Source: Rhodoligotrophos defluvii
GTDB taxonomy: Bacteria; Pseudomonadota; Alphaproteobacteria; Rhizobiales; Im1
Direction: 5' to 3'
NCBI RefSeq assembly: GCF_005281615.1
Contig: NZ_SZZM01000002.1
Location: 186,001 to 250,000 of the forward strand
DNA: 64,000 bases
Shown here: positions 1 through 7,714 of the stretch, in pieces
Layout of the letters: every line of letters starts with the position of its first letter
How positions within the stretch are numbered: position 1 is the stretch's first letter
The notes under the pieces: generated by a model
Seen by the model: the letters and a program-made list of their open reading frames with translations, nothing else
The model's database searches: none
What the model was told of the DNA's origin: nothing
Translations under genes and position numbers: made by a program

Positions 1-944
1 CGATTGTCGTCGGGCTCGCCCAGCACCTTCTCGCCCACATAGGGCTCGTAATAAGCCGCGGTCCGGCCGCTGGTCGAGCAGTCCGGGCACCATTCGACGC
101 CAGTGAGCCGCACCCATTCATCGCCAAAGCCCGTGCGCCAGCCCGAGCGGATGATCGCCTCGATCAGATCATCCTCGCGGCCGCTGGCCAAAAGCCCCAC
201 GCGCATGCGCAGTTCGCCGTTCTCCCGCATCTTCTGGTAGGCGATGATGCCTTGCGTCGAGCACAGGCTGTTATGCACCGAGGTGATGCCGTAGGAGGCG
301 AAATCGTCGAACACCTTCACCAGCCCGCCGGCAAAGTCGTCCGGCGTGAAATCGCGCTGGCAGTAATTGACCACCTCGTGCGCGGCGGTCTCGCGCAATA
401 GGCCGGTGAGCTCGCCGGTCTCGGGGTGCCGGTCGAGGCGGCCGAACGGCGGATCCTGGCTCTCGCGGGTGAAGCCCACGAGCTTGAGGGCGGCGCTGTT
501 GGCAAAGCCCAGGTGCGAGTCGCGGCGGTAGAGGAAGGCAGGCCGCCCGCCGGCTGCGTTGTCGAGTTCTTCCCGCGTAGGATAGCCCCCCAGCCGCAGA
601 TCATCATAGCGGAAGCCCACGAACCAATGCCCGGCGGGCTTCCCCTCGGTTGCGCGCCGAACGAAATCGAGCACCTCCGCCTTGCTGGAGAAGCCGGTCG
701 ACAGGTCGGTCCAGCGCCCGAGCCGCGCGCCATGCATATCCGGATGGCAATGGCTGTCGATGAACCCGGGCAGCACCGTGCGGCCGCCGCAATCGATCAC
801 CTCGGCCTTGGGCGCCAGCGCACGGATCTCCTGCGTGGTGCCGCGGGCCACGATACATCCATCGTGGATCGCAAAGGCCTCCACGAAGGCACCCTCGCGT
901 TCCATGGTGGCGATCTTGCCGTTGATCACAAGACGATCGATCAT
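1..944 (-). CDS. YtcJ-type amidohydrolase (3' end outside window)
   Basis: Reads leftwards from an ATG at 944 and is still open at base 1, so about 314 N-terminal residues are visible. The N-terminus (MIDRLVINGKIATMEREG) and the metal-binding segment PGFIDSHCHPD, with its HxH motif, are those of the amidohydrolase-3 (YtcJ/exoenzyme-regulatory) family, which hydrolyses amide or cyclic amide bonds in the cytoplasm with a bound divalent metal. The remaining metal ligands lie beyond the edge. It is divergent from the Pot-type transporter at 1171 and shares a 226-bp intergenic region with it, which suggests co-regulation. The substrate cannot be read from sequence; given the neighbours, a lactam, hydantoin-like or N-acyl compound is an inference. 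Confidence 0.85.
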   Translation of the reverse strand, partial: MIDRLVINGKIATMEREGAFVEAFAIHDGCIVARGTTQEIRALAPKAEVIDCGGRTVLPGFIDSHCHPDMHGARLGRWTDLSTGFSSKAEVLDFVRRATEGKPAGHWFVGFRYDDLRLGGYPTREELDNAAGGRPAFLYRRDSHLGFANSAALKLVGFTRESQDPPFGRLDRHPETGELTGLLRETAAHEVVNYCQRDFTPDDFAGGLVKVFDDFASYGITSVHNSLCSTQGIIAYQKMRENGELRMRVGLLASGREDDLIEAIIRSGWRTGFGDEWVRLTGVEWCPDCSTSGRTAAYYEPYVGEKVLGEPDDN

Positions 945-1120
945 TGGGCGTTTCCCTTCCGGCGCGCCCCTCGGCGCAGATGTTCTGAGGACGGATTCAT
1001 CCGGTTTTGGACGAGCGAAGCGGTGAGACCAGGATTTCTAACACAACCCGCCCCGGCGCAAAGCCCGGAATTCTTTCGCCTTCCACACGCGTTGCGAACC
1101 TCTCCCCTTGACCGGACCCT

Positions 1121-1140
1121 GTGACCTCATTCAGGATCAC
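1121..1140. promoter_or_regulatory. Imperfect inverted repeat in divergent amidohydrolase/transporter region
   Basis: GTGACCT and AGGATCAC face each other across 5 bases; the arms are complementary apart from one inserted A. It lies 31 bases upstream of the start chosen for the binding-protein gene, in the shared divergent region, where a regulator site is expected. TTGACC at 1109-1114 could be a -35 element. Only the symmetry supports this call. Confidence 0.25.
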
Positions 1141-1170
1141 GGACCAATGAGAACAACTGGGGAGCGCGCG

Positions 1171-2208
1171 ATGAAAGCCGGACTGTTTGGCGCAACTGCA
1201 CTGGCCATCTTGGCTTTGCCGATGGCCGTTTTGCCTGCGAATGCGCAGGAAACCCTTACGATCGCATCCTGGGGCGGCGTCTACCAGAAGGCTCAGCGCG
1301 ACGCCTGGTTCGACGTGGTGGAGAAGGAGCTCGGCATCAAGATCAAGGAGGACTCGACCTCCGGCATCGCCGATGTCCGCGCCCAGGTCGCATCCGGCAG
1401 CCCCACCTGGGACCTCGTCCAGCAGGGTAATTACAGCTGCGCCATCCTCGACAAGGAGGGCAATGTCGAAAAGCTCGATCCCAAGATTCTCGCCATCAAG
1501 GGCATTCCCGACAACATGAAGGGCGAAGGCTGGATCGGCAACCTGGTCTATGCGGCAACCCTCGCCTGGAGCGACGAGAAATACCCGGACAAGAAGCCCA
1601 GCTCCTGGGCTGACATGTGGGACACCGAGACCTTCCCCGGCGGGCGCAGCATGCGCCGCAGCCCGGTCTACACCCTCGAATCGGCCCTGCTGGCTGACGG
1701 CGTGCCCATGGACAAGCTCTATCCGCTCGATACCGAACGGGCATTCAAGAAGCTCGCCGAGATCAAGGACGATGTGGTGGCCTGGTGGACGTCGGGCGCG
1801 CAGTCGGCGCAGCTCCTGAAGGACCGCGAAGTCGACATGGTGACCATCTGGAACGGCCGTGCCGAGGCGCTGGCGCAGGAGGGCGAGAAGGTCAGCCTCA
1901 CCTTCAACCAGCAAATGCTGCTCACCGATTGCTGGGTGATTCCCAAAGGGGCCAAGAACAAGGACCTGGCAATGAAGGCGATCGAGATCATGAGCCGGCC
2001 GGAGGTCCAGGCACGCATCGCGCTGTTCATCAATTACGGTCCGGCCAATACGGAGGCGTTCGACACGGGCGTCATCAAGCCCGAGGTCGCCGCCAGGCTG
2101 CCCAGCGCACCGGAGAATGCCAAGAAGGGTTTCGTGCTCGACGCGAATTACTGGGCGGACAATCTCGATAAGCTGACCCGAGAATTCGACCTGTTCATTC
2201 AGGAATGA
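1171..2208 (+). CDS. ABC transporter substrate-binding protein, spermidine/putrescine (PotD) type
   Basis: A periplasmic solute-binding protein of about 345 residues. I chose the ATG at 1171 because GGGGAG precedes it by about 8 bases and it begins a normal Sec signal peptide (MKAGLFGATALAILALPMAV, cleavage near NAQ-ETL). In-frame starts at 1108 and 1147 would add a hydrophilic extension. The mature start TLTIASWGGVYQKAQRDAWF is typical of the PotD/SBP_bac_8 family. It is the first gene of a five-gene rightward run (binding protein, ATPase, two permeases, M24 hydrolase). Polyamine-type proteins of this family also bind opines, amino-acid derivatives and lactams, so the ligand is not assigned. 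Confidence 0.9.
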   Translation: MKAGLFGATALAILALPMAVLPANAQETLTIASWGGVYQKAQRDAWFDVVEKELGIKIKEDSTSGIADVRAQVASGSPTWDLVQQGNYSCAILDKEGNVEKLDPKILAIKGIPDNMKGEGWIGNLVYAATLAWSDEKYPDKKPSSWADMWDTETFPGGRSMRRSPVYTLESALLADGVPMDKLYPLDTERAFKKLAEIKDDVVAWWTSGAQSAQLLKDREVDMVTIWNGRAEALAQEGEKVSLTFNQQMLLTDCWVIPKGAKNKDLAMKAIEIMSRPEVQARIALFINYGPANTEAFDTGVIKPEVAARLPSAPENAKKGFVLDANYWADNLDKLTREFDLFIQE

Positions 2209-2260
2209 CAGCCGTGGCCGAAGGCGCTCGCCCTCGGCCCATCAGCACGGTAGCGCGAGT

Positions 2261-3406
2261 ATGAACGTAACAGCGGGCATGCGGCAGCCGGCTACGGCTG
2301 CGCCTTCCGGCCGAGTGGCGTCGCTCCCCATCACCATCGAGAACGTGGTGAAGACCTATGGCGGCTTCGCCGCGCTCGACGACATCAGCCTCTCGATCGA
2401 GAGCGGCGAGTTCATCACGCTGCTTGGACCCTCCGGCTCGGGCAAAACCACGCTGCTCATGGTGATCGCCGGGTTCGTGCGGCCCGATTCCGGCAGCCTC
2501 CGTTTCGGCGACCAGGAGGTGGTGCTGCTGCCGCCGCATAAGCGCGACATCGGCATGGTGTTCCAGAACTATGCGCTGTTCCCGCACATGACCGTTGCCG
2601 GGAACCTGGCCTACCCCCTCAAGCTGCGCGGCGTGAGCAGGTCCGAGATCGCCAGGCGGGTGGAGGCGGCCCTCGATCTCGTGCAGCTCAAGGGTTATGG
2701 CGACCGCAAGGTCGACCAGCTGTCCGGCGGGCAACGGCAGAGGGTCGCCGTGGCCCGGGCGGTCATTTTCGAGCCGCGCATATTGCTGATGGACGAGCCG
2801 CTGTCGGCGCTCGACAAGAATCTGCGCGAGCAGATGCAGCTCGAGCTGCGCAGAATGCATGACCGTCTCGGCCTGACGACGGTCTATGTCACCCACGACC
2901 AGCGCGAAGCGCTGACCATGTCCGACCGCATCGCGGTCATCAATCACGGCAAGCTGGTCCAGCTCGACCGCCCCCAGGACCTCTACCAGCGCCCGCGCAC
3001 CCAGTTCGTAGCCAGCTTCATCGGGGAATCCTTCACGCTTCCGGTCGAGATCCGCAACGGTCAGCCCATGCTGTTCGGCCAGCCGCTGCGCACCCGCGAG
3101 CGCCTCGATACGAGCCGACCGCAAGTGCTCGTGCTGCGCCCGGAGAAGCTGAGGGTTCTCACCACCGGGCCTGATGCCGATACCAACACGATCGCTGGAA
3201 AGGTCCGCCAGACGGTGTTCCAGGGCGACAGCGTGGTGGCCTATATCAACACGGCCGATGGCCAGGAGATCGCCTTGCGCCGTCCGCATCAGAGCGGAGA
3301 GACCCTGCCTGCGGTCGGGGCCGATGTGCGCGTCGGCTTCTCCGTCGACGACACGATCATCGTGCCCAGGGAAGATGATGCCGACGCGAGCGCGGTCGCC
3401 CGATGA
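2261..3406 (+). CDS. ABC transporter ATPase, PotA type
   Basis: The 381-residue cytoplasmic ATPase of the first Pot-type importer. Visible motifs in order are Walker A GPSGSGKTT (about residue 57), Q-loop MVFQNYALFPHM, signature LSGGQRQRVAVARA, Walker B ILLMDEPLSALD and the switch histidine in YVTHDQREA. A C-terminal extension of about 130 residues matches the TOBE region of PotA/UgpC-type subunits. Its end overlaps the next permease start (ATGA at 3403-3406), so the two are translationally coupled. The first 25 residues before SLPITIENVVKTYGG are low in conservation, and a later start is possible. Confidence 0.93.
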   Translation: MNVTAGMRQPATAAPSGRVASLPITIENVVKTYGGFAALDDISLSIESGEFITLLGPSGSGKTTLLMVIAGFVRPDSGSLRFGDQEVVLLPPHKRDIGMVFQNYALFPHMTVAGNLAYPLKLRGVSRSEIARRVEAALDLVQLKGYGDRKVDQLSGGQRQRVAVARAVIFEPRILLMDEPLSALDKNLREQMQLELRRMHDRLGLTTVYVTHDQREALTMSDRIAVINHGKLVQLDRPQDLYQRPRTQFVASFIGESFTLPVEIRNGQPMLFGQPLRTRERLDTSRPQVLVLRPEKLRVLTTGPDADTNTIAGKVRQTVFQGDSVVAYINTADGQEIALRRPHQSGETLPAVGADVRVGFSVDDTIIVPREDDADASAVAR

Positions 3407-4317
3407 GCGCTGTCCTGGAAGCGCAATCGCCATCGCCTGCGGCCAAGCGCCAAGGCAAGAATGCCGAAGCCCTGGCACAGCTTGCAAGCCGCGAGCGGCA
3501 GTCCCTGCTCGCCCTGACCGTGCCGGCGTTGCTGATCGTGGGCTGCGTCGTGCTCATTCCCATGGGCTGGCTGTTCTGGCTATCCATCGTGGGACAAGAC
3601 GGACTGACGCTCGACCATTACGAACGCCTCCTGCACCCGTCTTATCGGCTCACCCTCTCCACCACGTTCCAGCTCGCCTTTCTCGTCACCGGCATTTGCC
3701 TGGTGCTCGGCTACCCCCTGGCCTATCTCGCTGCGCAGCTCCCGCCGCGCGCGGCAAGCCTCGTGCTGATCTGCGTGCTGTTTCCGTTCTGGACGTCGCT
3801 GCTGGTGCGCACCTATGCCTGGCTGGTGCTGCTCCAACGCCGCGGCCTCGTCAATGATTGGCTGCAGGGCATAGGGCTGATCGATGAGCCGCTGCGCCTC
3901 GTCCACAACTTCACCGGCACTACCATCGGCATGACCCACATCATGCTGCCCTTCATGGTGCTGCCGCTCTATGCCACGATGAAGACCATCGACGAGGGTT
4001 ATATGCGGGCGGCGGCCAATCTCGGGGCATCGCCCATCAAGGCTTTCTGGCAGGTGTTCGTGCCGCTGTCCGTGCCCGGCCTGATCGCCGGACTGATCGT
4101 GGTGTTCGTGCTCTCTCTCGGCTTCTATGTCACGCCCGCCCTGCTTGGTGGCGGCCGGGTGATGATGTGGGCCATGCAGATCGAGCGCTCCGTTGCCGTC
4201 TATTCCGACTGGGGCGCCGCGAGCGCCCTCGGCGTCGTGCTGCTGGTGATCACGCTTGGCATTCTCTGGCTGGTGGCGCGGCTAACCGGCGCCTTCACCA
4301 TGATCGGGGGCAAGTGA
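3403..4317 (+). CDS. ABC transporter permease, PotB type
   Basis: A 304-residue inner-membrane protein with about six hydrophobic helices. It carries the permease EAA loop in the form MRAAANLGASPIKAFWQVFVPLSVPG near residues 200-225, which contacts the ATPase. An N-terminal hydrophilic stretch of about 35 residues precedes the first helix (LTVPALLIVGCVVLIPMGWL). It overlaps the ATPase gene by 4 bases and the next permease by 1 base. It pairs with the 4317-5129 gene as the heterodimeric channel. Confidence 0.92.
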   Translation: MSAVLEAQSPSPAAKRQGKNAEALAQLASRERQSLLALTVPALLIVGCVVLIPMGWLFWLSIVGQDGLTLDHYERLLHPSYRLTLSTTFQLAFLVTGICLVLGYPLAYLAAQLPPRAASLVLICVLFPFWTSLLVRTYAWLVLLQRRGLVNDWLQGIGLIDEPLRLVHNFTGTTIGMTHIMLPFMVLPLYATMKTIDEGYMRAAANLGASPIKAFWQVFVPLSVPGLIAGLIVVFVLSLGFYVTPALLGGGRVMMWAMQIERSVAVYSDWGAASALGVVLLVITLGILWLVARLTGAFTMIGGK

Positions 4318-5129
4318 TGCTGAACCGGCCGGCAACCTCGACCCAGATCACCCACTTCAGGCGCCTGTGGCTCTATGTCTTCTGCGGGCTGGTCATCCTG
4401 TTCCTGATCGCGCCGACCTTGCTCGTGATCCCCATGAGCTTCTCCGGGTCGCGCTATCTCACCTTCCCGCCCGAATCCTGGTCAACCCGCTGGTACCGCG
4501 CGTATTTCGACTCGATCGAATGGCGAGACGCCACATGGGTGTCGTTCCAGGCGGCGATCTGGACCACGGTGGTTGCGACCGTATCCGGCACACTCGCCGC
4601 CTACGGCCTCTATACCGCCCGTCTTTCGGCTGGCCGCTACGTCCAGGTTCTGCTGGCGCTGCCCATGATGATTCCGGTCATTTTGCTGGCGATCGGCGTC
4701 TTCATTTTTTTCGCCCCGCTCGGCCTCAACAACTCCATTCCCGGCCTGGTGCTTGCCCATTCAGCCCTGGCCATTCCCCTTGTGCTGATCTCCGTCACCG
4801 CGGGGCTGCACAATTTCGATCTCAACCAGGAGATGGTAGCGCGCAGCATGGGCGCATCCCGCCCCTGGGCGTTCCTGACCGTCACCCTGCCGCAGATCCG
4901 CAATTCCGTGATTTCCGGCGCTCTGCTCGCCTTCATCACCTCGCTCGACGAAGTGGTGATCGCGCTGCTCATCGTCGGTGGCGAGAAAGCGACCCTCACC
5001 CGGCGCATGTTCCTGGCCTTGCGGGACGAGATCGACCCGACGATTGCAGCCATATCGACCCTGCTGATCGCCGTTTCCATCATCCTTTTGGGGATGACCC
5101 AGTTCCTCCAGTCCGGACGCAAGCGCTGA
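4317..5129 (+). CDS. ABC transporter permease, PotC type
   Basis: A 270-residue permease partner. The start is fixed by a TGATG overlap with the preceding stop (TGA 4315-4317, ATG 4317-4319); the same frame is open further upstream but reads through the previous gene. About six transmembrane helices are visible. The EAA loop is MVARSMGASRPWAFLTVTLP, followed by SFITSLDEVVIALLIVGG-like sequence typical of PotC. It completes the first importer. The M24 hydrolase follows 31 bases later on the same strand. Confidence 0.92.
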   Translation: MLNRPATSTQITHFRRLWLYVFCGLVILFLIAPTLLVIPMSFSGSRYLTFPPESWSTRWYRAYFDSIEWRDATWVSFQAAIWTTVVATVSGTLAAYGLYTARLSAGRYVQVLLALPMMIPVILLAIGVFIFFAPLGLNNSIPGLVLAHSALAIPLVLISVTAGLHNFDLNQEMVARSMGASRPWAFLTVTLPQIRNSVISGALLAFITSLDEVVIALLIVGGEKATLTRRMFLALRDEIDPTIAAISTLLIAVSIILLGMTQFLQSGRKR

Positions 5130-5160
5130 GCCCCGGAGCTCAGCACAACGAGGTGCCCCG

Positions 5161-6318
5161 ATGCTGCATTTCGAGCGAGAAGAATTCGAGACGCGCCTCG
5201 CCAACGCGAGGGCGGCCATGCGACGCGAGGGGCTGGATGCCCTGCTGCTCTTCGCCCAGGAGAGCATGTATTACCTCACCGGCTATGACACGTCCGGCTT
5301 CGTGTTCTTCCAATGCGCGATCATGACCGCCAATGACGAGCCGCTGACCCTGCTCACCCGCCGGCCCGACTTGGAGCAGGCCCGCCGCACGTCGACCATG
5401 GAAGACATCCGCCTGTGGTATGACGCCCCCGGCATGGATCCCTCTCGCGAGCTGATGGCGATCCTGGAAGAGAAAGGCCTGAAAGGCGCCCGCGTCGGCA
5501 TCGAGATGCGCACCTTCGGGCTCACCGCCGACAATTACGAGCTCGTGCGCCGCCGCCTCAGCAATTGGTGCGAGCTGGTGGACGCCTCGAACCTGGTGCG
5601 CCAGCTGCGTGCGGTGAAATCGCCTGCCGAGATCGCCTATGTCCGGCGCGCGGCGGAGCTCGCTGATGCGTCGCTCGTGGCCATGCTGGAGGCATCGCGA
5701 CCCGGTGCGTTCGAGGGCGAGATTGCCGCGGCCGGAGCCGTGCCGATTCTCGCGGGCGGCGGTGATCCGGCCCCCTCCGGTCCCGTGCTCGGCTCGGGCG
5801 ACCGCGCCCTGCTCGTGCGTAGCGCCACCGGTTTCCGCACGCTGGACCCGGTTGACCAGCTGACCATCGAGCATGCGGGGAGCTATCGCCGCTATTGCGC
5901 CTGCCTCATGCGCACCATCTCCATCGGCCGCGCCAACCCGGTGCAGCAGACGATGTTCGACGTCACCCTGGAGGCGATCACCGCCATGACCGAGGCGGCA
6001 CGGCCGGGCAACACCATCGGGGCCATCGATGATGCGCACCGCGCGGTCTATGACCGGGCGGGCTACGGGCACGCCCGTATGTCCGCTTGCGGTTATTCCC
6101 TTGGCGCGACCTATCGGCCGTCCTGGATGGACGTTCCGCCCATGATCTATTCGGGTAACGAGATGGCCATCGTGCCAGGCATGATCCTGTTCCTGCACGC
6201 CATCTTGATCGATGCGCCGCAGAACCTGGCCATGTCCTTAGGCTATACCATCCTGACCCGTGACGGCCCGGCCGAGGTGCTGAGCAAAGTCAAGCCCGAA
6301 TACGTCGTGCGAACCTGA
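5161..6318 (+). CDS. M24-family (creatinase/ectoine-hydrolase-like) hydrolase lacking metal ligands
   Basis: 385 residues with a creatinase N-terminal domain (about 1-150) and a pita-bread M24 domain (about 155-375). In metal-dependent M24 peptidases the core motif has two Asp ligands; here the matching positions are Glu237 (in LTIEHAG) and Ala247 (in YCACLMRT), and the late Glu of the GMxFxxEP motif is His (GMILFLHAIL). The active site is therefore of the metal-free type known in creatinase and the ectoine hydrolase DoeA/EutD. That suggests C-N bond hydrolysis of a small cyclic or guanidino-type compound, not proteolysis. It sits last in the first Pot-type transport operon, so the substrate is probably what that transporter imports. 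Ectoine itself is not proven: no doeB-like gene is nearby. Confidence 0.82.
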   Translation: MLHFEREEFETRLANARAAMRREGLDALLLFAQESMYYLTGYDTSGFVFFQCAIMTANDEPLTLLTRRPDLEQARRTSTMEDIRLWYDAPGMDPSRELMAILEEKGLKGARVGIEMRTFGLTADNYELVRRRLSNWCELVDASNLVRQLRAVKSPAEIAYVRRAAELADASLVAMLEASRPGAFEGEIAAAGAVPILAGGGDPAPSGPVLGSGDRALLVRSATGFRTLDPVDQLTIEHAGSYRRYCACLMRTISIGRANPVQQTMFDVTLEAITAMTEAARPGNTIGAIDDAHRAVYDRAGYGHARMSACGYSLGATYRPSWMDVPPMIYSGNEMAIVPGMILFLHAILIDAPQNLAMSLGYTILTRDGPAEVLSKVKPEYVVRT

Positions 6319-6330
6319 CCTGCCGCAGCC

Positions 6331-7614
6331 TCAGCGCGCCTCGAGACGGTCGAGCAACCGGAACCACTGAGCCGCAACCGCCATGGCCGGCAGCCTCAGG
6401 CCGTGGAACGGCACGGGCCGCATGGGCGTGACCGGCAACGGCAAGCCCTTGTGCGTGCCAGCCAGCACCGCCTCGGCGATCGCCTTGCCCACGGCCGGCG
6501 CGATCGCGACGCCGCGGCCGCTGAAGCCGAAGACCGCGATGAGCCCCGGCGAGGGCTCATGCACGCGCAGCCGGCGCCCCGGCGTGATATCCACCTGACC
6601 GGCCCACACATGCTGAAAGCCTATTTGGCCAAGCTGCGGGAAACTGCGGCGCATGGTTTCGGCCAGCGCCGTCACATGGGCCTCCGCGATGCTCTCGCCG
6701 CCCAGGGAGCCGCGTCCGCCGAACACGAACCGGCCCTGCTCGTTGAAGCGGAAATAGAGCAGAAGCCGCCGATTATCGGACACCACATGGCCCTGCGGCA
6801 GAATGGTGCGCTGGATCTCTGCTGGCATGGGCGGCGTGGCGATCTGGATCGATTGCACCGGCAATATGCTGCGCCTCAGCGCCGGGATGAGGTCGGTCGA
6901 GTAGGCGCCGGTCGCGACCACCACCTGGCTTGCGAGCACCGCGCCGGATGCGGTTGCGACCCGCCATGACGACCCCTCCCTGGTGATGGCGATGACGGGC
7001 GAACCGGTGTGAATGCGCGCCCCCTGCCTCATCCCAGCGGCAGCTAGACCGCGGGCGAAAGACAGCGGGTTGAGCGCGCCGCCACGGGGATCGAGATAGC
7101 CCGCCGCATAAATTGGTGCGCCGATCAGGGCAGCCGTCTCTTCCCGGTCGAGCAGGCGCACGGGCAACCCACGCGCCTGCCATTGCCGGGTGCGACTCTC
7201 CATGGCCGGAATGCCGCGCATACCGGCGATTCCCAGGATCCAGCCGTTGCGTCGGTAGGCGCAGGCAATGTTGTGCCGGGCAATCAGGTTTTCCACCAGG
7301 GTGCCGGCCTCGGCCCCGAGCCTGCTCATGCGTTCGCCCAGATCCTCGCCCAGGCGGGCGATGAGCGTCTCAGGATCGTCCTTGAAGCAGGGGATGACCT
7401 GCCCGCCATTACGGCCCGAGGCACCCCAGCCGGGCTCCTGCGCTTCCAGCAGCACGGTATCGACGCCAGCTTCCGCCAGATGGAGGGCGCAGGAGAGACC
7501 GCAGAAGCCGCCGCCCACCACGGCGACATCAGCGCGGATCTCGCCGGCAAGGGGCACGGTTGCCGGGGCGGGTTCGGCGGTGGCGGCCCACAGCGAAGAA
7601 GCAGCAATCACCAT
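6331..7614 (-). CDS. FAD-dependent oxidoreductase, DAO/PuuB type
   Basis: 427 residues. The dinucleotide motif VAVVGGGFCGLSCALHLAEAG starts near residue 30 and is followed by GASGRNGGQ near residue 65, the FAD-contacting signature of gamma-glutamylputrescine oxidoreductase (PuuB) and related amine or amino-acid oxidases. A C-terminal VFGFSGRGVAIAPAVGKAIAE closes the FAD domain. Members oxidise a secondary or primary amine to imine/aldehyde with O2 or quinone. It lies downstream of the 5-oxoprolinase gene on the same strand (100-bp gap) and converges on the M24 hydrolase with a 12-bp gap. The short leader before the FAD motif and the weak ribosome-binding site leave the exact start uncertain. 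Confidence 0.88.
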   Translation of the reverse strand: MVIAASSLWAATAEPAPATVPLAGEIRADVAVVGGGFCGLSCALHLAEAGVDTVLLEAQEPGWGASGRNGGQVIPCFKDDPETLIARLGEDLGERMSRLGAEAGTLVENLIARHNIACAYRRNGWILGIAGMRGIPAMESRTRQWQARGLPVRLLDREETAALIGAPIYAAGYLDPRGGALNPLSFARGLAAAGMRQGARIHTGSPVIAITREGSSWRVATASGAVLASQVVVATGAYSTDLIPALRRSILPVQSIQIATPPMPAEIQRTILPQGHVVSDNRRLLLYFRFNEQGRFVFGGRGSLGGESIAEAHVTALAETMRRSFPQLGQIGFQHVWAGQVDITPGRRLRVHEPSPGLIAVFGFSGRGVAIAPAVGKAIAEAVLAGTHKGLPLPVTPMRPVPFHGLRLPAMAVAAQWFRLLDRLEAR

Positions 7615-7714
7615 ATCAGCGCTCGACGACGGAGGGTGTGGCGGGGAGCTATTGAACCACGCCTCTGCCGGTCAGAGAACACTCTCGATCGACGCCCGGC
7701 TCCTCCGGTTCGGC

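Noticed and set aside
5161-6318. Calling the M24 gene ectoine hydrolase (doeA)
   Set aside because: Metal-free active-site type fits, but no ectoine transporter family (TeaABC/UehABC/EhuABCD) or doeB-like deacetylase is adjacent, so the symbol is not justified.
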